From Pseudomonas lactis (GTDB taxonomy: Bacteria; Pseudomonadota; Gammaproteobacteria; Pseudomonadales; Pseudomonadaceae), in contig NZ_JYLO01000013.1 of assembly GCF_001439845.1 (NCBI RefSeq), positions 62,001-126,000 of the forward strand: 64,000 nt of DNA. The letters are read 5' to 3'. The notes beneath the pieces were generated by a model. That model did no database searches and was not told the origin of the DNA. It saw only the letters and a list, made by a program, of their open reading frames with translations. Positions 57,093-64,000 of the stretch are shown here, in pieces. The position numbers and the translations under genes are program-made. Every line of letters starts with the position of its first letter. The stretch's first letter is position 1.

Positions 57093-57956
57093 TCAAATCA
57101 GCGGGTCCCAGCGTTGCGACCAGTCGCCTTCGGCCTTCACCACTGTACGTAGCAGCTCCAAAGCCTGTTGCAACACCGCCGAATCCCGCGCCCGCGAATA
57201 CACCAGGTAGGTCGGGAAGCTGAATTCCGGCGCCTTGGGCACGCGCTGCATCACGCCGCTGTCCAGGTAGCTTTGCACCACCCGTGTGCGGAAGTAGCCG
57301 GCACCGCCGTTTTCCAGAATGTACTGCAACGCCAGCGGCCCCAGGTTGAAACTCACCGCGGCACGCGCACGGTCGGGCAGGGCGGCGTCGTGCTGCTGGC
57401 GAAAACCCTGGCCCCAGTCGATATACACGTAAGGCTCGGGTTTGCTCGCCAGTTGCACCAGAATCAGCTTTTCTTCCAGCACCTGCTCCACCTGCAAGCC
57501 CGGCCAGTATTGCGGCTGGAACACCAGGGCGGCGTCGAGCACACCCAGCTCTAGTTGGCGCAGCAGGTACTCGCCCTCACGCACTTCGGTGCGCAGAGCA
57601 TGGCCCGGAATGTGTTCGCGCAGCGCCTTGGCCCAGCCGAGCATCAACGGGTTGCACAGGCTGACTTCACCGCCGATATGCAGCACGTTGCGATAGCCGT
57701 CTGGCAATGGCAGGTCGCGGCGCGCCGCTTCCCAGGTTTGCAGCAACTGGTTGGCATACACCACGAAGGCCTCGCCGTCGGCGGTCAGCCGCGCACCGGC
57801 ACGGTTGCGCACGAACAGGGTGCAGCCCAGCTGGTTCTCCAGGTTTTTCACCCGGGCGGTGATGGCGGTCTGGGTGACGTGCAGTTTCTCGGCCGCTGCG
57901 GCCAGGCTGCCGCAGCGGGTGATTTCGAGGAAGGTGCGTGCCAGTTCGATGTCCAT
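57093..57956 (-). CDS. LysR-family regulator
   Basis: A 287-residue LysR-type regulator: the N-terminal winged helix is clear (TFLEITRCGSLAAAAEKLHV, then TQTAITARVKNLENQLG) and an effector-binding domain follows from about residue 90. The start at 57956 (MDIELARTF) fits the family; the longer open frame upstream is not supported. Its target is unknown. No gene is divergent from it nearby: upstream is the 0.7-kb repeat region and then the amidase operon on the same strand, so it might control that operon or the polyol genes. Confidence 0.87.
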   Translation of the reverse strand: MDIELARTFLEITRCGSLAAAAEKLHVTQTAITARVKNLENQLGCTLFVRNRAGARLTADGEAFVVYANQLLQTWEAARRDLPLPDGYRNVLHIGGEVSLCNPLMLGWAKALREHIPGHALRTEVREGEYLLRQLELGVLDAALVFQPQYWPGLQVEQVLEEKLILVQLASKPEPYVYIDWGQGFRQQHDAALPDRARAAVSFNLGPLALQYILENGGAGYFRTRVVQSYLDSGVMQRVPKAPEFSFPTYLVYSRARDSAVLQQALELLRTVVKAEGDWSQRWDPLI

Positions 57957-58015
57957 GAAGCCCCCGGGGATGAATAGGGGCATTGTAGAGCGATGCAGGA
58001 TTGGAATGCGATCCA

Positions 58016-58160
58016 TGTGGGAGCTGGCTTGCCTGCGAAATCGCTGGTTCAGTTAGCCCATTGGCCTCTGACACACCGCTATCGCAGCATAGGTATCTAC
58101 ATAACTTTGGTACGACGCTGTATCTGTGGCGAGGGAGCTTGCTCCCGTGGCGGCCTGACA
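58016..58160. repeat. REP fragments and an inverted piece of the long-repeat end
   Basis: A REP unit GTGGGAGCTGGCTTGCC begins at 58016. At 58081-58111 lies the reverse complement of TGTAGATACCTATGCTGCGA, which in copy 1 of the long repeat follows at about 35071. A further GGAGCTTGCTCC palindrome is at about 58129-58145. This mosaic occupies the gap before copy 2 of the long repeat. Confidence 0.7.
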
Positions 58161-58194
58161 GCGACGCTTATCCACCTGACGCGCCGCAGTCCTA

Positions 58195-58605
58195 TGTGGG
58201 AGCTGGCTTGCCTGCGAAGACGGCCTGACAGTCAACTGGGATGTTGGATCAGAGCGCGTACATATCCGTTATTTAGGTAACGGCCACTTAGGGTTCCGCC
58301 CTGACGGCGGCTCACTTTGCAAAAGCGGCAAAGTAAGCAAAACGCTCTTGCCCCACCACTCGGCACCTCGCTTAGGCTCGGTGTGCCCGTAATCCGCCAG
58401 TGATTTGGGGGGCCGCCGCCACGCGCCATCCATGGCGCGGGGCGGCTAAACCGGCATCCCTGCCGGTTTACCCCCCAAATCCCTGTCGAATTCCGGCCAG
58501 CGTGGTTTAACGGGGCGCCTGAGATCAAGATCAAAAGCAGATCAAGAGCGGCTCGCTTCGCATCGTGGTTACCGTTGGCTGCTACAACCTACAAAATTGT
58601 GTAGA
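58195..58605. repeat. Dispersed long repeat, copy 2
   Basis: Nearly identical to 34641-35078 in the same orientation, starting with the same REP unit. The AGATCA hexamer array is shorter here (interrupted copies at about 58521-58548 instead of five in tandem), which explains most of the length difference. A closing REP half (GCAGGCAAGCCAGCTCCCAC, about 58660-58679) follows. No gene is supported in the 735-base gap. Confidence 0.88.
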
Positions 58606-58691
58606 AGCTGCGACGGCGGTGTGTCAGAGGTCAATGTGCTGATTGAACCAGCGCTATCGCAGGCAAGCCAGCTCCCACAGTTGTAGGTATT

Positions 58692-60095
58692 TCAGGTCGG
58701 GATTTTCGGTGTGTGCAAGTGCGCTGTGGGGAATGCCTGTGCATACGCGTGACACACCCTAAGTACCTGTTCATCGGCAAACCGCGCGCCCACCACATGC
58801 AAGCCCACTGGCAAGCCATTTGCCGCCAACCCGCAGGGCACTGACGCCGCCGGTTGCTGGGTGAGGTTGAACGGGTAGGTGAACGGCGTCCATTCCATCC
58901 ACTCAGTCATTCCCGAACCCGGCGGTACGTTGTGCCCGGCTTCGAACGCGGTGATCGGCATCATCGGTGACACCAGCACATCGTAATGCTCATGGAAAGC
59001 CGCCATCTGTGCGACCAGCGCCGCCCGGGCTTCCAGGGCTGCATTGAAATCATCCAGGCTCAAGCGCTCGCCCCGTTGTGCAATGCGTAGCAGCCCTGGG
59101 TCCAGAAGTTGCCTTTGCGCCTCGCTCATCGTGCCGGTCAGGCGTGCTGCGCCGGCAGCCCATAGGGTGCTGAACACCTCCAGCGGGTCGCTGAAACCGG
59201 GGTCGATCTGCTCGACATGGGCGCCCAGTTGCACCAGGCCCTGCACAGCCCGATCCACTACCTGGGCAACTTGCGGGTCGACTTTCACATAGCCGAACGT
59301 GGGGCTATGGGCGACACGCAACCCTTTCAAGTCCGTTCCTGGAATGAGCCAGGGCGTGGTTCGCGGCGCACCGATCAAGCCGTCCCGTGCATCCGGTCGC
59401 GCCACGGCTTGCAGCATCAGCACGCTGTCTTCCACGGTGCGCGTCATCGGCCCCAGGTGCGACAGAATCGTCATGGAACTGGCCGGCCATTGCGGTACAT
59501 AGCCGAAAGTCGGCTTGATCCCGAAGGTGCCGGTAAACGCACAGGGAATGCGGATCGAGCCACCGGCGTCGCTGCCCTGGTGCAGCACGCCCAGGTTCAA
59601 TGCCGCCGCCGCAGCGGCGCCCCCGGATGAACCGCCGGCGGTGGTGCGCGTGTCCCACGGGTTACGGGTGATGCCGTACAGCGGGTTGTCGGTCACGCCT
59701 TTCCAGCCGAATTCCGGGGTGGTGGTCTTGCCCAGCAGCACCGCGCCGGCCTTGCGCATGAAGGCCGAGAAGGGCGCGTCGACGTCCCATGGGCCCTCGG
59801 CACTGGAGGTGCGCGAGCCTTTGCGCGTGGGCATGCCGACCGTCAAGGTGAGGTCTTTGATCGACGCCGGTACGCCATCCAGTGCGCCGCAAGGTTCGCC
59901 TTTGAGCCAGCGCTGTTCCGACGCTCGCGCCGCGTCCAGTGCGCCTTGCGGGTCGACATGGCAGTAGGCATTCACCACCGGGTTGTAGCGCTCGATGCGC
60001 AGCAGCGCATCTTCAGTGACCTCCACGGGGGACAAGCTTTTGTCGCGAAAATGCTGCAACAGCTGCACCGCTGTCAGTTGGCCAATCTCACTCAT
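58692..60095 (-). CDS. Amidase-signature-family enzyme
   Basis: A 467-residue amidase signature enzyme. The Ser-Ser-Lys triad is placed by the lysine in VPASIKDL, the middle serine in TTAGGSSGGAAAA and the nucleophilic serine in GSDAGGSIRIP, all in the family order. The start at 60095 (MSEIGQL) overlaps the M20 hydrolase stop by 4 bases (ATGA), so the two are coupled. It hydrolyses a C-N amide bond; substrate is open (aryl or alkyl amides, or products of the neighbouring carbamoylase). It is the last gene of a Liv-transporter operon. Confidence 0.88.
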   Translation of the reverse strand: MSEIGQLTAVQLLQHFRDKSLSPVEVTEDALLRIERYNPVVNAYCHVDPQGALDAARASEQRWLKGEPCGALDGVPASIKDLTLTVGMPTRKGSRTSSAEGPWDVDAPFSAFMRKAGAVLLGKTTTPEFGWKGVTDNPLYGITRNPWDTRTTAGGSSGGAAAAAALNLGVLHQGSDAGGSIRIPCAFTGTFGIKPTFGYVPQWPASSMTILSHLGPMTRTVEDSVLMLQAVARPDARDGLIGAPRTTPWLIPGTDLKGLRVAHSPTFGYVKVDPQVAQVVDRAVQGLVQLGAHVEQIDPGFSDPLEVFSTLWAAGAARLTGTMSEAQRQLLDPGLLRIAQRGERLSLDDFNAALEARAALVAQMAAFHEHYDVLVSPMMPITAFEAGHNVPPGSGMTEWMEWTPFTYPFNLTQQPAASVPCGLAANGLPVGLHVVGARFADEQVLRVCHAYAQAFPTAHLHTPKIPT

Positions 60096-61360
60096 GCCAG
60101 ATCCCCCTGGGCCGCGTTCACCATGGCGCGCAGCAACACCGCGCAACCCGCCGCCAGGTCATCCGGCGCGGCGTTTTCGATTTCGTTATGGCTGATGCCG
60201 CCTTCGCACGGCACAAAGATCATCCCGGCCGGGCCCAGTTCTGCGACGAAGATCGCGTCATGCCCGGCGCCGCTGACGATGTCCATATGGCTCAAGCCCA
60301 ATGCCTTGGCACCTTCGCGCACGGCGTTGACGCAGGCCGGGTGGAAGTCCAGCGGCGGAAAGTCGGCGGTGGGCGTCAGTTCAAACGACAAGCCGTGGCG
60401 GGCGGCCGATTCTTTGATCACTGCGCGCACTTCATCGACCATGGCTTGCAGCTTGTCGGCGTGCAGGTGGCGCAGGTCGATGGTCATGTTTACTTGGCCG
60501 GGGATCACGTTGCGTGAGCCAGGGTGCAGGTTCAGGCAGCCGACGGTACCGCAGGCGTGAGGCTGATGCTGATGGGCGATACGGTTGACCGCGCTGACCA
60601 CCTCGGCAGCGCCCACCAGGGCGTCCTTGCGCAGGTGCATGGGTGTAGGGCCCGCATGCGCCTCCACGCCAGTGAGGGTCAGGTCGAACCATTTCTGGCC
60701 CAGGCAGCCCATCACCACGCCCAGGGTAATGGCCTGGTCCTCCAGCACCGGGCCTTGCTCGATATGCGCTTCGAAATACGCCCCCACCGGGTGGCCCAGC
60801 GCCGCACGCGAACCTGCATAGCCGATGCGCTGCAATTCGGCGCCCACCGACAGGCCCTGGTCGTCGCGCTTGTCGAGGGTCTCCTGCAAGTCGAACTTCC
60901 CTGCAAATACCCCGGAGCCCATCATGCACGGCGGGAAGCGTGAGCCTTCTTCGTTGGTCCATACCACCACTTCGATGGGCGCCTGGGTTTCGATCTGCAA
61001 GTCATTGAGCGTGCGGATCACTTCCAGCCCGGCCATTACCCCGTAGCAACCGTCGAACTTGCCGCCGGTGGGCTGGGTGTCGATATGGCTGCCGGTCATC
61101 ACCGGGGGCAGGGCGGGGTTGCGGCCAGGGCGCCGGGCGAAAATATTGCCGATGGCATCCACACTGACGCTGCACCCGGCGGCTTCGCACCACTGCACAA
61201 ACAGGTCGCGGGCCTGGCGGTCCAGGTCGGTGAGGGCTAGGCGACACACGCCGCCCTTGGCCGTGGCGCCGAGCCGGGCCAGGTCCATCAGCGACTGCCA
61301 CAAGCGGTCGCGGTTGATCAGCGGGGCATTGCTCTGGAGCGGTTGCGCAAGACTGTTCAT
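60092..61360 (-). CDS. M20-family N-carbamoyl amino acid hydrolase/allantoate amidohydrolase-like
   Basis: A 422-residue zinc hydrolase of the HyuC/AllC group. Metal ligands are seen in order: His-Asp in TGSHIDTQPTGGKFDG, Glu-Glu in TNEEGSRFPP, His in AHIEQGPVLED and a final His in GISHNEIE. The dimerisation-lid segment GVEAHAGPTPM with H-x-G is typical. The family removes carbamoyl groups from N-carbamoyl amino acids, beta-ureidopropionate or allantoate. The start at 61360 has GGAG 7 bases upstream. It is coupled to the amidase and lies 13 bases after livF. Confidence 0.87.
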   Translation of the reverse strand: MNSLAQPLQSNAPLINRDRLWQSLMDLARLGATAKGGVCRLALTDLDRQARDLFVQWCEAAGCSVSVDAIGNIFARRPGRNPALPPVMTGSHIDTQPTGGKFDGCYGVMAGLEVIRTLNDLQIETQAPIEVVVWTNEEGSRFPPCMMGSGVFAGKFDLQETLDKRDDQGLSVGAELQRIGYAGSRAALGHPVGAYFEAHIEQGPVLEDQAITLGVVMGCLGQKWFDLTLTGVEAHAGPTPMHLRKDALVGAAEVVSAVNRIAHQHQPHACGTVGCLNLHPGSRNVIPGQVNMTIDLRHLHADKLQAMVDEVRAVIKESAARHGLSFELTPTADFPPLDFHPACVNAVREGAKALGLSHMDIVSGAGHDAIFVAELGPAGMIFVPCEGGISHNEIENAAPDDLAAGCAVLLRAMVNAAQGDLA

Positions 61361-61373
61361 CAGGAATCTCCAC

Positions 61374-62069
61374 TCAGGCACTCAAGGCCAGGTATCGGTT
61401 TTTGATCGTCGGGTCGGCGCGGAAGTCAGCGGCGCTGCCTTCGTACACCACGCGGCCCTGTTCGAGCACGTAATGGCGGTCGGCGAGCTTGTCGCAGACC
61501 ATCAGGTTCTGTTCCACCAGCAACACCGGCAGGCCCTCGTCCTTGACCTTGCGCAGGATCTTCACCAGCTCGTCAACGATCACAGGGGCCAGGCCTTCAG
61601 TGGGTTCGTCGAGGATCAGCAGCTTGGGATCGTTCAGCAGGGCGCGGGCGATGGCGAGCATCTGCTGTTCGCCGCCGGACAACGCGTGGCCGGCGTTTTT
61701 GCGCCGCTCCTTGAGGCGCGGGAACATGGCGTATACGTCTTCCAGTTGCCAGCGGCTGTGCTTGCGGGCGGCGATGCGCAGGTTTTCTTCCACCGTCAGC
61801 AGGCGGAAAATTCCGCGGTTTTCCGGTACCAGCGCCAGGCCTTGGCGCGCAATTTCAAAGATCTTTTGCCCGACCAGCGCCTGGCCGTTGAAGTGGATCT
61901 GGCCCTGGCGCGGGCAGATGATGCCGAGGATGCTGCGCAGGGTGGTGGTCTTGCCGGCACCGTTACGGCCGAGCAGGGTCACCAGTTCGCCGGGGTTGAC
62001 GCTCAGCGACACACCCTCCAGCACATGGCTTTTGTCGTAGTAGGAATGGATATTCTCGACGATCAGCAT
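61374..62069 (-). CDS. livF: Branched-chain-type ABC transporter ATPase (LivF-like)
   Basis: A 231-residue ATPase of the LivF/UrtE type: Walker A GRNGAGKTT, signature ALSGGEQQMLAIARAL, Walker B LLILDEPTEGLAP and VLLVEQN in place of the switch histidine region. It starts on the last base of the LivG stop codon, so the pair is coupled. With LivG, LivM and LivH it forms an importer of the hydrophobic amino acid/amide family. The name reflects family only; the neighbouring amidase and hydrolase suggest an amide or ureido substrate. Confidence 0.85.
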   Translation of the reverse strand: MLIVENIHSYYDKSHVLEGVSLSVNPGELVTLLGRNGAGKTTTLRSILGIICPRQGQIHFNGQALVGQKIFEIARQGLALVPENRGIFRLLTVEENLRIAARKHSRWQLEDVYAMFPRLKERRKNAGHALSGGEQQMLAIARALLNDPKLLILDEPTEGLAPVIVDELVKILRKVKDEGLPVLLVEQNLMVCDKLADRHYVLEQGRVVYEGSAADFRADPTIKNRYLALSA

Positions 62070-62818
62070 CAGGCAGCCTCCCCAAGATAGGCAGTGCGCA
62101 CACGTTCATCGGCGCGCACGAATTCCGGCGTGCCTTCCACCAGAATCTGCCCATGGCTCATCACCGTGATGCGCTGGCTGATGGACATGACGATGCTCAT
62201 GTTGTGTTCGATCAGCAGCACCGTATGGTCGCGGCCAAGGTCGCTGATCAGTTGGGTCATGATCGGGATATCGTCGATGCCCATGCCCGAGGTGGGCTCG
62301 TCGAGCATCAACAGTTTGGGTTTGGAGCCGATCGACATGCCCACCTCCAGCACCCGTTGTTGGCCGTGGGACAACTCACCGGCCAGGGTGTCGGCGCGTG
62401 CCGTGAGTTGCAGGCGTTCCAGCACCTGGTCGGCCATCTCCAGGTGTTCGCGCTGGCTGTCGACCCGACGCCAGAAATTCAAGGCTCGCACGCCGTCGCG
62501 GCCTTGGGCGGCCAGTCGCAGGTTCTCGCGCACGCTGAGGTTCTGGAACAGGCTGGTGAGTTGGAACGAGCGCGCCATGCCCAGGCCGACGCGGCCGTGG
62601 GCGGGCTTGCGCATCAGGTTCTTGCCGTCGAAATGGATCGCCCCGGCGGTGGCCTGGCGCTCACCCGTGAGGCAATGGAACAGGCTGGTCTTGCCGGCGC
62701 CGTTGGGGCCTATGATGGTGTGGATGGTGCCGGCTTCAACCTTGAGGTTGACGCCATTGACCGCATGGAACGCGCCGTAGGCCAGCTCCAGGTTTTGGGT
62801 TTCCAGCAAGATACTCAT
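62069..62818 (-). CDS. livG: Branched-chain-type ABC transporter ATPase (LivG-like)
   Basis: A 249-residue ATPase of the LivG/UrtD type with Walker A GPNGAGKTS, ARSFQLTSLFQNLSVRENL in the Q-loop region, signature LSHGQQRVLEVGMSI and Walker B LLMLDEPTSGM, then LLIEHNM. The start at 62818 (MSILLETQN) overlaps livM by 4 bases; the longer frame upstream lies inside livM. Confidence 0.87.
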   Translation of the reverse strand: MSILLETQNLELAYGAFHAVNGVNLKVEAGTIHTIIGPNGAGKTSLFHCLTGERQATAGAIHFDGKNLMRKPAHGRVGLGMARSFQLTSLFQNLSVRENLRLAAQGRDGVRALNFWRRVDSQREHLEMADQVLERLQLTARADTLAGELSHGQQRVLEVGMSIGSKPKLLMLDEPTSGMGIDDIPIMTQLISDLGRDHTVLLIEHNMSIVMSISQRITVMSHGQILVEGTPEFVRADERVRTAYLGEAA

Positions 62819-63825
62819 AGCCCGTCCTCCTTGGCGACGACCACGGGTTTGCGCGTGCCGCGCACCTTCTCGAACAGCGACGCGAGGCCGCCCCACAACC
62901 CGCCGCGCATGAAGATCACCACCAGGATCAGGATCACCCCCAGCAGCATCAGCCAGCGCGGCCACAGGTCGGAGAGGAAATCCCCCAGCAGCACGATGGA
63001 GCCGGCGCCCAGCAGTGAGCCGAACAGCGAGCCGGTGCCGCCGACGATGGTCATGATCAGGATGTTCTCGGACATCGCCAGGTCGATATTCGACAGCGGC
63101 ACAAAGTGCAGCAGCATGGCGTACAGCGCCCCGGCAATCCCGGTGACCGCGCCGGACAGCACGAACACCAGGATCTTGAAGTGGCGCGTGTCGTAGCCGA
63201 TGGCCGAGGCGCGGGTTTCATTTTCGCGAATCGCCATCAGCGTGCTGCCAAACGGTGAGGCGATCACCCGACGTGCGCCGACGAAGATCAGCAAGAACAG
63301 CACCGCGACAAAACCGTAGAACGCGCGGGCATCGGCCAGGGACAGCAGCACGGTGTCACCCACCCGGATTTCCGGGCGCGGCACGCTGAGGAGGCCGTTG
63401 TCGCCACCGGTCCAGTCGCTCAGGGTGTAGGCAACAAAGTAAGCCATCTGGCTGAACGCCAACGTGAGCATCACGAAATAAATGCCGGTGCGTCGAATCG
63501 CCAGGGCACCCACCAGCAAAGCCAGCACGCCGCCGGCCAGCGCCGCGCCCAGCAACGCGGTGAATAGGCCCAGTTGCAGGTGGATCATCAACAGCGCCGC
63601 GCAATAAGCGCCGGCGCCAAAGAAGATGCCTTGGCCGAAGGACAGCAGCCCGGTGTAGCCCAGCAGCAGGTTGCAGGCCAGGGCGGCCATGGCAAAGATC
63701 AGGATCTCGGTGGCCAGGGTCGCCGAGGGCAATACCAACGGCAGGCCGATCAGCACGGCCAGCACCCACAGCAACATGGCTCTGGATTGGGTCTTGGCGA
63801 ACGGCAGGGGGTTTTTCTCGCTCAT
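62815..63825 (-). CDS. livM: Branched-chain-type ABC transporter permease (LivM-like)
   Basis: A 336-residue permease with about nine to ten hydrophobic segments and LivM patterns: NLLLGYTGLLSFGQGIFFGAGA, SPFGSTLMAIRENETRASAI and GGTGSLFGSLLGAGSIVLL. It is separated from livH by one base and overlaps livG by 4 bases. The C-terminal tail after the last helix is rich in basic residues (RGTRKPVVVAKEDGL). Confidence 0.88.
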   Translation of the reverse strand: MSEKNPLPFAKTQSRAMLLWVLAVLIGLPLVLPSATLATEILIFAMAALACNLLLGYTGLLSFGQGIFFGAGAYCAALLMIHLQLGLFTALLGAALAGGVLALLVGALAIRRTGIYFVMLTLAFSQMAYFVAYTLSDWTGGDNGLLSVPRPEIRVGDTVLLSLADARAFYGFVAVLFLLIFVGARRVIASPFGSTLMAIRENETRASAIGYDTRHFKILVFVLSGAVTGIAGALYAMLLHFVPLSNIDLAMSENILIMTIVGGTGSLFGSLLGAGSIVLLGDFLSDLWPRWLMLLGVILILVVIFMRGGLWGGLASLFEKVRGTRKPVVVAKEDGL

Positions 63826-63826
63826 G

Positions 63827-64000
63827 TCAGGCTCTCCCGAACAGACCGTAAGGGCGCACCAGAATCACCACGGCCATGGCGCCGTAGATCATCAGGCTCG
63901 CACCCTGGGGCCAGAGTGTGGTCATCAGGCTTTGCACCACGCCCACCAGCAAACCGCCGACCAGCGCGCCGCTGAACGAGCCCATGCCGCCGATCACCAC
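63827..64000 (-). CDS. livH: Branched-chain-type ABC transporter permease (LivH-like), 5' part outside window
   Basis: The last 57 residues of a LivH-type permease: VIGGMGSFSGALVGGLLVGV followed by a final hydrophobic segment and the ending RPYGLFGRA, both typical of LivH/UrtB C-termini. The stop at 63827-63829 is one base before the LivM start codon in transcription order. The substrate-binding protein gene is probably further upstream, outside the window. Confidence 0.85.
   Translation of the reverse strand: MVIGGMGSFSGALVGGLLVGVVQSLMTTLWPQGASLMIYGAMAVVILVRPYGLFGRA

Overview
The window looks like a chromosomal segment of a Pseudomonas of the P. fluorescens group. The grounds are high-GC coding sequence, two classes of short REP-type palindromes between genes (GTGGGAGCTGGCTTGCC and TGTAGGAGCGAGCTTGCTCG), a two-module lipopeptide-type NRPS gene of about 6.3 kb next to a LuxR gene, and a 4-hydroxyphenylacetate (4-HPA) meta-cleavage cluster in Pseudomonas order. 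No rRNA, tRNA, CRISPR, prophage or insertion sequence was recognised.

Region 1 (1-1885): the end of an unknown gene, two related lipoproteins and a membrane protein. Region 2 (1909-14279): an aromatic-amine module for tyramine-like substrates. It has an aryl-acetaldehyde dehydrogenase, a two-component 4-HPA 3-hydroxylase of the Acinetobacter C2/C1 type, a porin, an APC permease, a FeaR-type regulator, and an operon encoding an FAD amine oxidase, a cupin, MoaF and two SDR enzymes. Region 3 (14448-23414): the homoprotocatechuate pathway hpaG1-G2-E-D-F-X-H-I with regulators HpaR and HpaA. Together regions 2 and 3 should take an aromatic monoamine through aldehyde, 4-HPA, homoprotocatechuate and ring cleavage to pyruvate and succinic semialdehyde. 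No succinic semialdehyde dehydrogenase gene is present. Repeated sequence motifs in the promoters of both modules suggest co-regulation.

Region 4 (23625-25646): a tandem pair of unrecognised paralogues, one with a possible Cys-His-Asp active site and one without it. Region 5 (25643-34621): an outer-membrane efflux lipoprotein, a LuxR regulator with an RsmA/E-like site at its ribosome binding site, and an NRPS (C-A-T-C-A-T, no thioesterase) resembling the first synthetase of viscosin/massetolide-type cyclic lipopeptides. The remaining synthetases are not in the window. Region 6 (34641-39978): a dispersed 0.4-kb repeat, a small DUF6124-like gene behind a potentially pseudoknotted leader, and three envelope genes (a GT39/ArnT-like transferase, ArnT and an Ais-like phosphatase).

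Region 7 (40242-44440): an AttEFGH-like ABC exporter/lipocalin operon. Region 8 (44581-48747): a candidate glycine-rich toxin with two tandem immunity-like membrane proteins, a secreted protein with prepeptidase-like domains, and a fatty-acid-hydroxylase-family enzyme. Region 9 (49021-57956): a RbsBAC-like sugar or polyol ABC transporter with a polyol dehydrogenase, FGGY kinase, DCXR-like SDR and LacI regulator, then a LysR regulator. Region 10 (58195-64000): a second copy of the 0.4-kb repeat, then an amidase, an M20 carbamoylase-like hydrolase and a Liv-type ABC transporter that runs off the window end.

Many starts were moved inward from the longest open frame where a ribosome binding site or family alignment supported it. 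Family assignments rest on recognised motifs and remembered homologues, not on database searches.
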